Positions 1-11,959 of a DNA stretch of 64,000 bases are shown piece by piece. Within the stretch, counting starts at the first letter, position 1, and the number at the start of each line of letters is the position of its first letter. Position numbers and translations under genes: made by a program. Source of the DNA: Siphonodentalium dalli (taxonomy: Eukaryota; Mollusca; Scaphopoda; Gadilida; Siphonodentaliidae); the NCBI GenBank assembly GCA_032622095.1, contig CP136068.1:50776443-50840442 (forward strand), written 5' to 3'. The notes under the pieces are model-generated. The model did no database searches, was not told the origin of the DNA, and was given only the letters and a program-made list of their open reading frames with translations.

Positions 1-1190
1 TTTTAGACCGAATGACCCTAAAATGACTCGTTCCCATCTTCATCTCAATGTCGACATCCATGATAATTTTTATGATGATCAAACAAACAGTACAGCCTGT
101 AACCACGTTAACTGAATAAATTTTGAAATCCATGATGTTCACCAGCGGCCATGTCTTTTGGCTGAATGACCCCCAAAATGACTCGTTCTCATCTACATGT
201 CAATATCAACATTCATGATAAATTTCATAATGATCAGATCAGGGATGTGGTCTGTAGGGTTTGCCAAAGTATTTAATGATGTAAAGATTAAATTCTAGAA
301 TGGCCACCAGTAACCAATTTTTTTGGGAATCACCCCAAAATAACTCGTTCCCATCTACATGTCAACATCCATGAAAAAATTCATGAAGATCAAACAAACA
401 TATCGGTCTATAACACATGCTAATGAATTTTGTAGAAATATTTAGTCATACAAAGAGTAAAATCTAAAATGGAAATTGGTGGCCATATTTTTTTGACGAA
501 TGACACCAAAATGACTCGTTCCCATCTACATATCAATATTAACATCCATGACAAATTTCATGATGATCAGACGAACATTACGACCTGTAGCCCGCGCCAA
601 TGGATTGAATTTTTAAATCCAAGATGGCCACCAGCGGCCATGTTTTTTGACCAAATGACCCCAAAATGACTCGTTCCCATCTACATGACAATGTCAACAT
701 TCATGACAAATTTCATACAGATTACACCAAAGGTACGACCTGTAGCTCGCGCTAAACGATTTAGTCATGCAAAGAGTAAAATCCAAGATGGCTGCTGGCG
801 GCCATGTTTTTTGGCCGAATGACCCCAAAATTACTCGTTCCCATCTACATGTCAATATTATCATCCATGACAAATTTCATGATGATCAGACAAACAGTAC
901 GACCTGTGGCACGTGGTAATGGATTAAATTTTTAAATCCAAGATGGCCGCTGGCGGCCATGTTTTTCGTCCGAATGACCCCAAAATGACTCATTCCCATC
1001 TACATGTCATTATTAACATTCATGACAAATTTTATGATGATCATAATAAAGGTACGACCTTTAGCCTGTGCTAAAGGATTTAGTCATACAAAGAGTAAAA
1101 TCCAAGATGGCTGCTGGTGGCCATGTTTTTTGGCCGAATGACCCCAAAATGACTCGTTCCCAACTACATGTCATTATTAACATTCATCAT
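1..1190 (+). repeat. AB satellite array, plus orientation
   Basis: About seven tandem units of ~155-165 bp. Every unit carries a block reading AATGACCCCAAAATGACTCG, then 'ttcccatctacatgtcaat', 'gacaaatttcatgatgatcag', a 'acgacctgtagcc' block and a core AAGATGGC...GGCCATGTT. Two unit types alternate. Type A has 'ttagtcatgcaaagagtaaaatcc' before the core; type B has 'atggattgaattttgaaatcc' instead. Unit length is not a multiple of three and frames are not kept between units, so the short open frames are not taken as genes. The array is cut at the left window edge. Confidence 0.93.
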
Positions 1191-1487
1191 ATTACGTGTA
1201 CACTGGCTTTAAAAAATGATTCGGGGGTACCTCACCAAATGTTCTGAGCTGGTGTGGGTCATAATATCAGTTCCAATGGGGTTTTATTACTGTGAAACAA
1301 ATCAATGCAAACGCAGCAAATGCTAGGTGCGGTTTGGAACCCCTGAGTCCACACCCTGGGTCTGTGTTTTACACTAATAATTCATCAATCTAATCGACTT
1401 GAGTGTGTGCATGTGTAGGAGTAGTCCTGTCTGGTGCATTGAAACTTCATGCAGGTTTGTTTGAGGTTGCATATCGATATTCATGTA
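1191..1487. other. unique spacer, nothing recognised
   Basis: The AB array stops abruptly after 'aacattcatca' and single-copy-looking sequence follows to the TA dinucleotide (1486-1487) that borders the next element. I see no open frame, hairpin or repeat here. Confidence 0.5.
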
Positions 1488-3297
1488 GTCGGGGAGCCAA
1501 TAAGGTCCACCTGCACCCCCCCGATGATTACAAATAACCTTATTTTTATTGTTCCCTATGGTATCCAGATAAAGAATCCGGAATTCTCCGAAAAATAAAG
1601 GTGGCCCTACTAGGTGCTAGAGCCATTTGAATCCAAGATGGCCGCCATTTCCTCTAATTCCGACCAGCTGTATTTAATCGTTGTAATAGATCGGTTTTTA
1701 GCAAAAGACACAGACAAAATATATGCCATTTGTTGGTATGATGTCCTTCTTCAAAATGACGGCAAAAAATTTCGAAAAAAATTCAAAATGGCCGCCGAAA
1801 AATGACGTCATCTGCACGAAAATAGGAAATTTAATTAATATTTCACCATATCTTCCATTTTTCTTCACATTAATCATTAGTAAATGGCAATGTTTTTGAG
1901 ACAGTCATCAAGCGTGATATTATAGCGTCATTTTAAGACATTTGCCATTGACGAGGGTTCCGTAATAGATACAGAAAGAGGATTTGAAAAAGAGGGGTAA
2001 AATTTTCGATTTTTTGCAAGACGATTTTGATAGTCATTTTATCGACAAACCACACAGGCTGTTAATAGAATGTCAACAACTATGTGCTTTATTTTATTGG
2101 ACGGATGTTTTACTTCAATGGGAATGAAATTGGTGTAGAAAATTTCCAAAATGGCCGCCAAAAATATGAAAAATGGTAAATATTGCCCCAGGGTGTCCTG
2201 CAATGGCTTACAAGTTGTGGTTAATATATAAAATTGGCTAATCTGTATTATATACATTGCATACTAACATGTTTGATGCACCATGGATCATTGTTTCTAT
2301 TGTCACCACTGACATCACCAGAAATATTGGATTTTTCTCTCACAAACTTGACATAAATTTCGGCAAAAATTCACTTTTCAGGGTTGGACAATTGTTTTAA
2401 GTAAAATGCAACTATCATTGGTATCAAAGGTATTTATTGTATTGGTCTATCTTAAATGTGTCACACTACGGTGTTCATAGACCAAATTGCTCAAGATGGC
2501 TTCCAAAATGGCAACCAAATTTGTAAAAAGTTAATTTTTTACATATATCCCGAACATTATTCTCTGCGTTATCCGACAAGGTAGTAAATTGTGACTCACT
2601 TGGTTATTGTACGTGTTAGTTAATTAACTGACAACTACGTTCTATTATGTTTGTCCCAGTTCCGTATGGGGCATGACAAATTCATTTTAAAGTTGCAGTA
2701 TGGAATTTTGCGGAGAACCTCTTTTGTGTTTCTTGCCATATTATTGAAAGGAAATGGGCAGAACTTTGAAACGGAACTGAGATGAACCATAATATGTGGC
2801 TATTCTGGTCCATTATGATAAAACATATCAACTGGATACACGGTGGATGCCAAGATGGTAGCCAGGGAGTTACTATATGGTCATAGATGAGGTGAATAGG
2901 TATACAGGGAGTTATTGTATGGTCAACGGTGAGATGAGTACATGTATGTATACAATTAGTGACTGTATGATCATAAATGTAATGAATAGCTATACAGGGA
3001 GTGACTAAATGGTCATGAGTCAGGTGTATGAGTATACCCGGTGTTCCTGCTTGGTGACGTGTAGGTCATGTGTAGGTTATACGGGTATACACATGTGTTG
3101 CTATATGGTCATGGGCGAGGGGTATGTGTATATAGCGAGCGGCTATATGGCCATGGATGATGTGCATATGCATACATGGAGTGAATATACTGACATGGCT
3201 GGGGAGTATTAGTATATCTTGAGTGGCTATTCTGCTATGGTGTGACAAATAGGGATACGGGGAGTGACATGGCCAAGGGTGAGGTGAATATATATAC
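1488..3297 (+). repeat. left inverted arm of foldback element
   Basis: This arm pairs with 4935-6739 on the opposite strand. The first ~1.39 kb is non-repetitive and contains several copies of the motif AANATGGCNGCC (near 1636, 1786 and 2150) plus a weaker one near 2493. The inner part is 45-bp minisatellite. A 63-codon frame (1614-1805) and a 72-codon frame (minus, 2039-2257) are preserved in both arms. Arm identity alone explains that, so neither is called a gene. Confidence 0.85.
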
Positions 3298-3747
3298 AAT
3301 GATTGACCATGATCATGTACGAATGTTTTGAATAGGTACACACGGTGTGACTATATGGCCGTAGGTCAGATGAAGGAGTATACCAGGTGCCATGGGTGAG
3401 GGTATGTGTATGAAGCGAGTGGCTATATGACCATTGGTGAGGTGGATATGTATACCCGGGGTGACTCTATGGTCATTATTGTGGTGTTGATGTATATATT
3501 GAATGTCTATTTGACCATGTGTGTGTGGAGAATAGGTATACATGGGATGACCGTATGGCCAATAGTGAGGTGAATGGGTATACAAGGAGTGACTCTATGG
3601 TTATGGGTCATGTTTAGGATTATACCCGGTGTGACTGCATTGTGACTCATGGCTGTATGGCCATCCATGGTCATGGGTCAGGTGTACGTTTATACAGTTG
3701 GTCACTATATTGTTATGTCTGTAGTGTTTATGTATATATGGAATGTA
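3298..3747 (+). repeat. 45-bp minisatellite, forward-oriented block
   Basis: Units of about 45 bp vary around 'gagtgactatatggtcatgggtgaggtgtatatgtatac'. Copies are strongly diverged, and this block has no base-by-base partner in the opposite arm. The period is a multiple of three, so long low-complexity frames rich in His, Thr, Ile and Tyr arise by chance. Confidence 0.75.
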
Positions 3748-3750
3748 ATG

Positions 3751-3879
3751 GGTGGCTATCGCTTTTCACGTTTAAAGTTCCCCCATGTACACAAACACTA
3801 TCATGGTGGAGAACTCTTTGATATGACCTCTCTATTGATTAACATATCCTTGCGTTATTGTGGAAAGCGATAGCCACCC
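3751..3879. repeat. centre of foldback: inverted pair and 97 bp loop
   Basis: GGTGGCTATCGCTTTT at 3751-3766 is the reverse complement of AAAGCGATAGCCACC near 3864-3878. The 97 bp between them are single-copy. Minisatellite orientation changes across this point, so it is the symmetry centre of the element. Confidence 0.85.
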
Positions 3880-3880
3880 A

Positions 3881-4934
3881 AATTACACATGTACAACCCA
3901 CCATGACCTCATATGTACATAAACACCACACAAATGACAATATAGTCACCCACTCTATACACATACACCTGACCATACAGCCATATTTGGTTATACTGGT
4001 ACATGCCACAAATGACGATACAGCCATGAGTCACCATGCATGAACACCAGGTATACTCCTACACCTGACCATATAGTCACTATGTGTATACATATTCACC
4101 ACATTCACGATCATAAAGTCACTCATTGTATACCTATTCACCTCACCGTGGACCATACAGCCACTACATGTATATCTATTCGCCATACCCATGACCATAG
4201 AGTCAATCCAGATATACATATACACCTCATCAATGGTGAGCCCTTCCAAATATACCAATACCCGCACACACGACCACTCATAAGTTTAATACTTGCATAT
4301 ACACCTCGCACATGACAATTCAGCAACTCAATGTATACTTATACACGCCATCCATGATCATTCATCTACACCCTATACACCACCGATGATAATACATCCA
4401 CAACATATATCAATATACGACCCACCCGTTACCAAAAGGGCACTCCCTATATAGCCACAGGTATGCATATAACTTCAATCTTGACCGTACAGGCATACCA
4501 GGTGCACCTATACACATTACCCATAACCATAAAATCACTCCCTATTTATCTACGCACTCCATCCATGATCATACAGACAGCACAAATATACATATACACC
4601 CACATGTCACAATACAGCCACACACGGTACACATATACATCCCACCACGACATTACAGTCACTCCATATATACATAAACAACTCACAGATGACCATGTAG
4701 CTACTCTCGTTATATCTATACACCACAGCAATGCCCATACGGTCACAACGGCCACACACAACAATACACCGTACAGTCACTACATGTATACCGATTCACC
4801 TCACACATGCCCATACAGCCACTCCTTATATTCCTATGCATCTCACCATGGACACCCCACTCATAACCATATAGTCACTCCTTGTATACATATTCACACC
4901 ATTCATGCCCATACAGTAACTCCCTGTATATATA
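3881..4934 (-). repeat. 45-bp minisatellite, reverse-oriented block
   Basis: Same repeat as 3298-3747 but read on the minus strand and roughly twice as long, so the two inner blocks expanded unequally. A 174-codon plus-strand frame (4463-4987) consists of degenerate 15-residue repeats rich in His and Thr that mirror the 45-bp period. It is not supported as a gene. Confidence 0.75.
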
Positions 4935-6739
4935 TTCACCTCACCCTTGGCCATGTCACTCCCCGTATCCCTATTGTCACACCATAGCAGAATAGCCACT
5001 CAAGATATACTAATACTCCCCAGCCATGTCAGTATATTCACTCCATGTATGCATATGCACATCATCCATGCCCATATAGCCGCTCGCTATATACACATAC
5101 CCCTCGCCCATGACCATATAGCAACACATGTGTATACCCGTATAACCTACACATGACCATACAGCCACATCACCAAGCAGGAACACCGGGTATACTCATA
5201 CACCTGACACATGACCATTTAGTCACTCCCTGTATAGCTATTCATTACATTTATGATCATACAGTCACTAATTGTATACATACATGTACTCATCTCACCG
5301 TTGACCATACAATAACTCCCTGTATACCTATTCACCTCACCTATGATCATATAGTAAGTCCCTGGCTACCATCTTGGCATCCACCCTGTATCCAGTTGAT
5401 ATGTTTTATCATAATGGACCAGAATAGCCACATATTATGGTTCATCTCAGTTCCGTTTCAAAGTTCTGCCCATTTCCTTTCAATAATATGGCAAGAAACA
5501 CAAAAGAGGTTCTCCGCAAAATTCCATACTGCAACTTTAAAATGAATTTGTCATGCCCCATACGGAACTGGGACAAACATAATAGAACGTAGTTGTCAGT
5601 TAATTAACTAACACGTACAATAACCAAGTGAGTCACAATTTACTACCTTGTCGGATAACGCAGAGAATAATGTTCGGGATATATGTAAAAAATTAACTTT
5701 TTACAAATTTGGTTGCCATTTTGGAAGCCATCTTGAGCAATTTGGTCTATAAACACCGTAGTGTGACACATTTAAGATAGACCAATACAATAAATACCTT
5801 TGATACCAATGATAGTTGCATTTTACTTAAAACAATTGTCCAACCCTGAAAAGTGAATTTTTGCCGAAATTTATGTCAAGTTTGTGAGAGAAAAATCCAA
5901 TATTTCTGGTGATGTCAGTGGTGACAATAGAAACAATGATCCATGGTGCATCAGACATGTTAGTATGCAATGTATATAATACAGATTAGCCAATTTTATA
6001 TATTAACCACAACTTGTAAGCCATTGCAGGACACCCTGCGGCAATATTTACCATTTTTCATATTTTCGGCGGCCATTTTGGAAATTTTCTACACCAATTT
6101 CATTCCCATTGAAGTAAAACATCCGTCCAATAAAATAAAGCACATAGTTGTTGACATTCTATTAACAGCCTGTGTGGTTTGTCGATAAAATGACTATCAA
6201 AATCGTCTTGCAAAAAATCGAAAATTTTACCCCTCTTTTTCAAATCCTCTTTCTGTATCTATTACGGAACCCTCGTCAATGGCAAATGTCTTAAAATGAC
6301 GCTATAATATCACGCTTGATGACTGTCTCAAAAACATTGCCATTTACTAATGATTAATGTGAAGAAAAATGGAAGATATGGTGAAATATTAATTAAATTT
6401 CCTATTTTCGTGCAGATGACGTCATTTTTCGGCGGCCATTTTGAATTTTTTTCGAAATTTTTTGCCGTCATTTTGAAGAAGGACATCATACCAACAAATG
6501 GCATATATTTTGTCTGTGTCTTTTGCTAACAACCGATCTATTACAACGATTAAATACAGCTGGTCGGAATTAGAGGAAATGGCGGCCATCTTGGATTCAA
6601 ATGGCTCTAGCACCTAGTAGGGCCACCTTTATTTTTCGGAGAATTCCGGATTCTTTATCTGGATACCATAGGGAACAATAAAAATAAGGTTATTTGTAAT
6701 CATCGGGGGGGTGCAGGTGGACCTTATTGGCTCCCCGAC
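4935..6739 (-). repeat. right inverted arm of foldback element
   Basis: Reverse complement of 1488-3297, about 99% identical in the outer 1.5 kb. Near 5165-5190 one small indel separates the arms inside the minisatellite. The near identity implies recent formation or continuing gene conversion between the arms. Confidence 0.85.
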
Positions 6740-6741
6740 TA

Positions 6742-7161
6742 ATGTCTCTTTATATGATATTTGCTTATCTTACAGTCGTCGGTATATATAGGCTAGTGAA
6801 TATGTAAAAGTTGTAGTTGGAAACTTTGGACAATTCATCGACTAATGTCTTTTCTAGTTGCTTTTATAAGCTATATAAAAATTCAAACACGCGAACTTGA
6901 AGGTCAAGACCCTGTTCTGTTATCAAATATTTCGTCAAAGCATGCATTGAGCGGTCGGGTAGAGTACACTGAATACTTGACTTGAAACAAATTTTATTTA
7001 CAAAAAATACGAAAGGGATTTGGACACAAGTTTTGCAACTTATAAAGCTCCTCTCCCAATACGATAACACACAAACAAGATGACGGTTTTACGTATACAC
7101 TGAATATTCAGGTGCACGCCAGGAAAATTGTTTCAAGACTAGCATGGCTTAACCCCGACAA
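6742..7161. other. unique spacer, nothing recognised
   Basis: AT-rich single-copy-looking sequence between the foldback element and the 224-bp composite. The only frame of note is 68 codons on the minus strand (6864-7070), with no recognisable motif. Confidence 0.4.
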
Positions 7162-7600
7162 TACGCTTAGTTAGACTGATATGATGATTGCAGTTTGCAA
7201 ACGGTTAACAGCTTTTAAATAGCATATATATTGGCTATACATTTAATATACAACAATAATTGTTGTATAACCAACAATGTATCATAGATTTCAGTTGCGA
7301 TAAACTACAAATAAACAATGCATGCATGTTGCAGTCATTAGCTACATGCGGCCATATATGACCCCTGTCAGTCTAGACTATCAATACACTATCAATAAAC
7401 ATCCACCCATAATCCCCTAATACACAGTGTATTCGGGAGTGTATTGGGAATCACACATACCAGCAATGTTAATTGCCGCTGTCTGCCACAGAGGTGAAAG
7501 GTTAAACCCGATTGATTTCTAACTATCATTGTAAAGAAATTGTTAATTAATTTTTATAGCGTTTCTTCGCCACATATCAACAGGTAAATATACAATTTTC
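7162..7600 (+). repeat. flanking block 1 of the 224-bp composite
   Basis: Begins TACGCTTAGTTAGACTGATA and recurs as a direct repeat at 10300-10770 with substitutions and a few indels. It lies just upstream of the tandem array. Its inner edge forms the terminal inverted sequence that pairs with 11517-11583. Confidence 0.8.
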
Positions 7601-7624
7601 CGAGATGATGTAAGGCACCTGAGT

Positions 7625-7861
7625 GAAAGGGGAACATTCCCTCTGTGTAACTAGATATTTCCCGAGCTCACCCTTCTGGAGAAGTTGCCGAGATATTAAG
7701 AAACAAAAGACAGGGTCCCAATCTCACTAAATTTACAGAGTGCATATGCAATAAATAATATTCGATGAATCTGCCGAATTTATCACTTGAAACCCTGGAA
7801 TATTTCCACGCTGTGGACAGAAGCTGGGAATTAATTTTGATACCATCGGAAAGGGGAACTC
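7625..7861 (-). repeat. inverted first unit of 224-bp array
   Basis: Reverse complement of the 224-bp unit, meeting the main array head to head near 7862. Diagnostic variants ('cacagcgtggaaatattcc', 'gcatatgcactctg') are shared with the final unit around 11150-11250, so the two ends were once a matched inverted pair. Confidence 0.8.
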
Positions 7862-10290
7862 TGTAATTTAGTGAGGTTGGGACCCGACTTTTGTTTCTCA
7901 ATATATCGGCAACTTATCCATAAGGGAGGGGCTCGGGAAATATCTAGTTACACAGAGGGAATGTTCCCCTTTTCGATGACATCAAAATTAACTCCCAGGT
8001 TCTTCCCACGGCGTGGAAATATCCCAGCGTTTCAAGTGATAAATTATGCAGATTCATCGGATATTATCTATAACAGATGCACTCTGTAATTTAGTGAGGT
8101 TGGGACCCCGACTTTTGTTTCTCAATATATCGGCAACTTATCCAGAAGGGAGGGGCTCGGGAAATATCTAGTTACACAGAGGGAATGTTCCCCTTTCCGA
8201 TGACATCAAAATTAATTCCCAGATTCTTCCCACAACGTGGAAATATCTCAGCGTTTCAAGTAATAAATTCGGCAGATTCAACAAACATATTCTGTAACAG
8301 ATGCACTCTGTAAATTTAGTGAGGTTGTGACCCCAACTTTTGTTTCTTAATATGTCGGCAACTTATCCAGAAGGAAGGGGCTCGGGAAATATCTAGTTAT
8401 ACAGAGGGAATGTTCCCCTTTTCGATGACATCAAAATTAACTCCCAGGTTCTTCCCACGGCGTGGAAATATCCCAGCGTTTCAAGTGATAAATTCGGCAG
8501 ATTCATCGGATATTAACTATAACAGATGCACTCTGTAAATTTAGTGAGGTTGGGACCCCGACTTTTGTTTCTTAATATCTCAGCAACTTATCCAGAAGGA
8601 AGGGGCTCGGGAAATATCTAGTTACACAGAGGGAATGTTCCCCTTTCCGATGGCATCAAAATGAATTCCCAGGTTCTTACCACAGCGTGGAAATATCTCA
8701 GCGTTTCAAGTAATAAATTCGGCAGATTCAACAAACATATTCTGTAACAGATACACTCAGTAAATTTAGTGAGGTTGGGACCCACGACTTTTGTTTCTTA
8801 ATATCTCGACAACTTATCCATTAGGGAGGGGCTCGGGAAATATCTAGTTATACAGAGGGAATGTTCCCCTTTCCGATGACATAAAAATTAACTCCCATGT
8901 TCATCCCACAGCGTGTAAATATCCCAGCGTTTCAAGTGATAAATTCGACAGATTCATCAGATATTATCTATAACAGATGCACTCTGCAATTTAGTGAGGT
9001 TGGGACCTCGACTTTTGTTTCTTAATATCTTGGCAACTTATCCAGAAGGGAGGGGCTCGGGAAATATCTAGTTACACAGAGGGAATGTTCTTCTTTTCGA
9101 TGACATCAAAATTAACTCCCAGGTTCTTCCCACGGCGTGGAAATATCCCAGGGTTTCAAGTGATAAATTCTGCAGATTCATCAGATATTATCTATAACAG
9201 ATGCACTCTGTAATTTAGTGAGGTTGGGACCCCGACTTTTGTTTCTCAATATATCGGCAACTTATCCAGAAGGGAGGGGCTCGGGAAATATCTAGTTACA
9301 CAGAGGGAATGTTCCCCTTTCCGATGGCATCAAAATGAATTCCCAGGTTCTTACCACAGCGTGGAAATATCTCAGCGTTTCAAGTAATAAATTCGGCAGA
9401 TTCAACATACATATTCTGTAACAGATGCACTCAGTAAATTTAGTGAGGTTGGGACCTCGACTTTTGTTTCTTAATATCTCGGCAACTTATCCAGAATGGA
9501 GGGCTCAGGAAATATCTAGTTACACAGAGGGAATGTTCCTCTTTTCGATTACATCAAAATTAACTCCCAGGTTCTTCCCACGGCGTGGAAATATCTCAGC
9601 GTTTCAAGTAATAAATTCGGCAGATTCAACAAACATATTCTGTAACAGATGCACTCTGTAAATTTAGTTAGGTTGGGGGCCCAACTTTTGTTTCTTAATA
9701 TGTCGGCAACTTATCCAGAAGGGAGTGGCTCGGGAATTATCTAGTTATACAGAGGGAATGTTCCCCTTTCCGATAGCATCAAAATTAATTCCCAGGTTCT
9801 TACCACAGCGTGGAAATATCTCAGCGTTTCAAGTAATAAATTCGGCAGATTCAACAAACATATTCTGTAACAGATGCACTCAGTAAATTTATTGAGGTTG
9901 GGACCCCGACTTTTGTTTCTTAATATCTCGACAACTTACCCATTAGGGAGGGGCTCGGAAATATCTAGTTATACAGAGGGAATGTTCCCCTTTCCGATGA
10001 CATCAAAATTAACTCCCAGGTTCTTCCCACAGCATGGAAATATCCCAGCGTTTCAAGTGATAAATTCAGCAGATTCATCAGATATTATCTATAATAGATG
10101 CACTCTGTAATTTAGTGAGGTTGGGACCCTGACTTTTGTTTCTTAATATTTCTGCAACTTATCCAGAAGGGAGGGACTTGGGAAATATCTAGTTATACAG
10201 AGGGAATGTTCCCCTTCCGATGACATCAAAATTAACTCCCAGTTTCTTCCCACAGCGTGGAAATATCCCAGCGTCTCAAGTGATAAATTA
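7862..10290 (+). repeat. tandem array of ~224 bp units, about 11 copies
   Basis: Each unit contains 'ctctgtaatttagtgaggtt', 'cttttgtttcttaatat', 'gggaaatatctagttacac', 'agagggaatgttcccctttc' and 'gcgtttcaagtgataaattc'. Unit starts recur near 8085, 8307, 8533, 8757, 8984, 9207, 9428, 9658, 9880 and 10106. Frames of 72-78 codons recur once per unit because the units are nearly identical. The period of ~224 is not a multiple of three and the frames always stop within one unit. Confidence 0.9.
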
Positions 10291-10299
10291 ATTCCCGGT

Positions 10300-10770
10300 T
10301 ACGCTTAGTTAGACTGATATGATGATTGCAGTTTGCAAACGGTTAACAGCTTTTAAATAGCATATATATTGGATATACATGTAATATACAACAATAAGTG
10401 TCGTATAACCAACAATGTATCATTGACTTCAGTTGCAATAAATTACAAATAAACAATGCATGCATGTTGCGGTCATTAGCTATATGTGACCATATATGAC
10501 CCCTGTCAGTCTAGACTATCAGTACACTATCAATAAACATCCATACCGCGCCCATAATCCCTTATACACAGTGTATTCGGGAGTGTATTGGGAATCACTC
10601 ATACCAACAATGTTAATTGCCGCTGTCTGCCACAGAGGTGAAAGGTTATACCTGAGTGATTTCTGACTATCATTGTAAAGAAATTGTTTCTTAATTTTGT
10701 TAGCGTTTCTTTACAAACATATCAAGAATTTAATAGATAAATATACCATTTTGCGAGGTGAGGTTGGGCA
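10300..10770 (+). repeat. flanking block 2 of the 224-bp composite
   Basis: Second copy of the 7162-7600 block, diverged by scattered substitutions and small indels. It splits the 224-bp units into an 11-copy and a ~2.6-copy group. Confidence 0.8.
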
Positions 10771-10789
10771 CCGGAGTTATTTCTGATGT

Positions 10790-11360
10790 TAAATTTAGTG
10801 AGGTTGGGACCCCGACTTTTGTTTCTCAATATTTTGGCAACTTATCCAGAAGGGAGGGACTCGGGTGATATCTAGTTATACAGAGGGAATGTTCCTCTTT
10901 CCGATGACATCAAAATTAACTCCCAGGTTCTTACCACAGAGTGGAAATATCTCAGCGTTTCAAGTAATAAATTTGGCAGATTCAACAAACATATTCTGTA
11001 ACATATATGCACTCAGTAAATTTAGTGAGGTTGGGACCCCAACTTTTGTTTCTTAATATGTCGGCAACTTATCCAGAAGGGAGGGGTTCAGGAAATATCT
11101 AGTTACACAGAGGGAATGCTCCTCTTTCCGGTGGCATCAAATTAATGCCCAGCTTCTGCCCACAGCGTGGAAATATTCCAGCGTTTCAAGTGATAAATTC
11201 GGCAGATTCATCGAATATTATCTATAGCATATGCACTCTGTAAATTTAGTGAGGTTGGGACCCCGTCTTTTGTTTCTTAATATCTCGGCAACTTCTCCAG
11301 AAGGGGGGGGGGCTCGGGAAATATCTAGTTATACAGAGGGAATGTTCCCCTGTGCGATGG
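10790..11360 (+). repeat. 224-bp array, second group (~2.6 copies)
   Basis: Units start near 10794, 11014 and 11236. The last breaks off after 'gagggaatgttcccctg'. About 165 bp of unrelated sequence then separates it from the inverted terminal sequence at 11517. A stray fragment of the unit start occurs again near 11892. Confidence 0.85.
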
Positions 11361-11583
11361 CTATATTCTATTAAAGTCCTTGTACATGAAATGGACAAAC
11401 GCTCTTTATCCATACCCCGCAATGCATTTAAACGAATGCTGTTTATTTGTCATGCTTAATCTTGATATATTGTAAAGGAAAGTTGTCAGCATAATGCAAA
11501 CTTACAAACTTAAAAATTCACTCAGGTGCCTCACATCATCTCAGAAAATTGTATATTTACCTGTTGATATGTGGCGAAGAAAC

Positions 11584-11959
11584 ATTGATGTTCACGTTAC
11601 CCGCTATTATATTAACCTCTCTATTTATAATGAATATCTCAATGTGTATGGTAGTTAGATTACCTCATAAACAGAACATATGACCACACGATGAGGAAAT
11701 TCAATTAACATGCATGTGATTTATAGATTTTAGATGATTTAAATTTTTTTTATTTAATTTAATTTAATTCAATTTAAACAAGTTTATAACATCAAACGAC
11801 TGATGTAGCAAGTCTTACAAATGTCTACTTTTACAAGAGTCATGTCAAAACGTGATATATGGGTAATTTGCTGGCTATATTGGCTTAATTAATTTAGTGA
11901 GGTTGGGACCCCGACTTTCTTCTATAATCCAGGGTATGCAGTTTAAAGCAGATGTACAC
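11584..11959. other. AT-rich spacer
   Basis: Contains a run of 'atttaatttaattt'-like sequence near 11735-11775 and a short orphan of the 224-bp unit near 11892-11920. No gene or structured element seen. Confidence 0.5.

Larger units (their letters stand above)
1488..6739. mobile_element. foldback transposable element, 5.25 kb, TA target duplication
   Basis: The sequence starts GTCGGGGAGCC and ends in its exact reverse complement, with TA immediately outside both ends (1486-1487 and 6740-6741). That is consistent with a TA target-site duplication, as in Tc1/mariner-type transposons. The outer ~1.8 kb of each side are inverted copies of each other. Coordinates in the outer ~1.5 kb pair with a constant sum of 8227, so there are no indels there, and only a few mismatches. 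The interior is a 45-bp minisatellite that reverses strand around a ~97 bp central loop. No transposase is visible, so mobilisation would need a partner in trans. Architecture is seen; class assignment is inferred from TA alone. Confidence 0.85.
7561..11583. mobile_element. composite element of 224-bp tandem units with inverted ends
   Basis: A 67 bp end sequence (7561-7627) reappears as its reverse complement at 11517-11583 with only about two mismatches. The end-most repeat units also face each other: the first unit (7625-7861) is inverted relative to the rest and most resembles the last one (about 11137-11350). No clear target duplication is visible at either edge, so the true borders may lie elsewhere. 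No transposase or other conserved protein is seen. It resembles a foldback element or array-bearing non-autonomous transposon. Confidence 0.65.

Noticed and set aside
4463-4987. 174-codon open frame, longest in the window
   Set aside because: It translates the degenerate 45-bp minisatellite (15 residues per repeat) and lies in foldback DNA. Similar frames occur in other registers and on the other strand.
2039-6188. 72-codon frame preserved at 2039-2257 (minus) and 5970-6188 (plus)
   Set aside because: Near identity of the two inverted arms over their whole length explains it; no domain recognised.
9425-10110. Series of similar 72-78 codon frames, one per 224-bp unit
   Set aside because: Similarity comes from the tandem repeat. 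The period breaks frame and each frame stops within one unit.
7162-10770. LTR retrotransposon, from two ~450 bp direct repeats
   Set aside because: No TG...CA ends, primer-binding site, polypurine tract or gag/pol between them; the interior is only 224-bp satellite.
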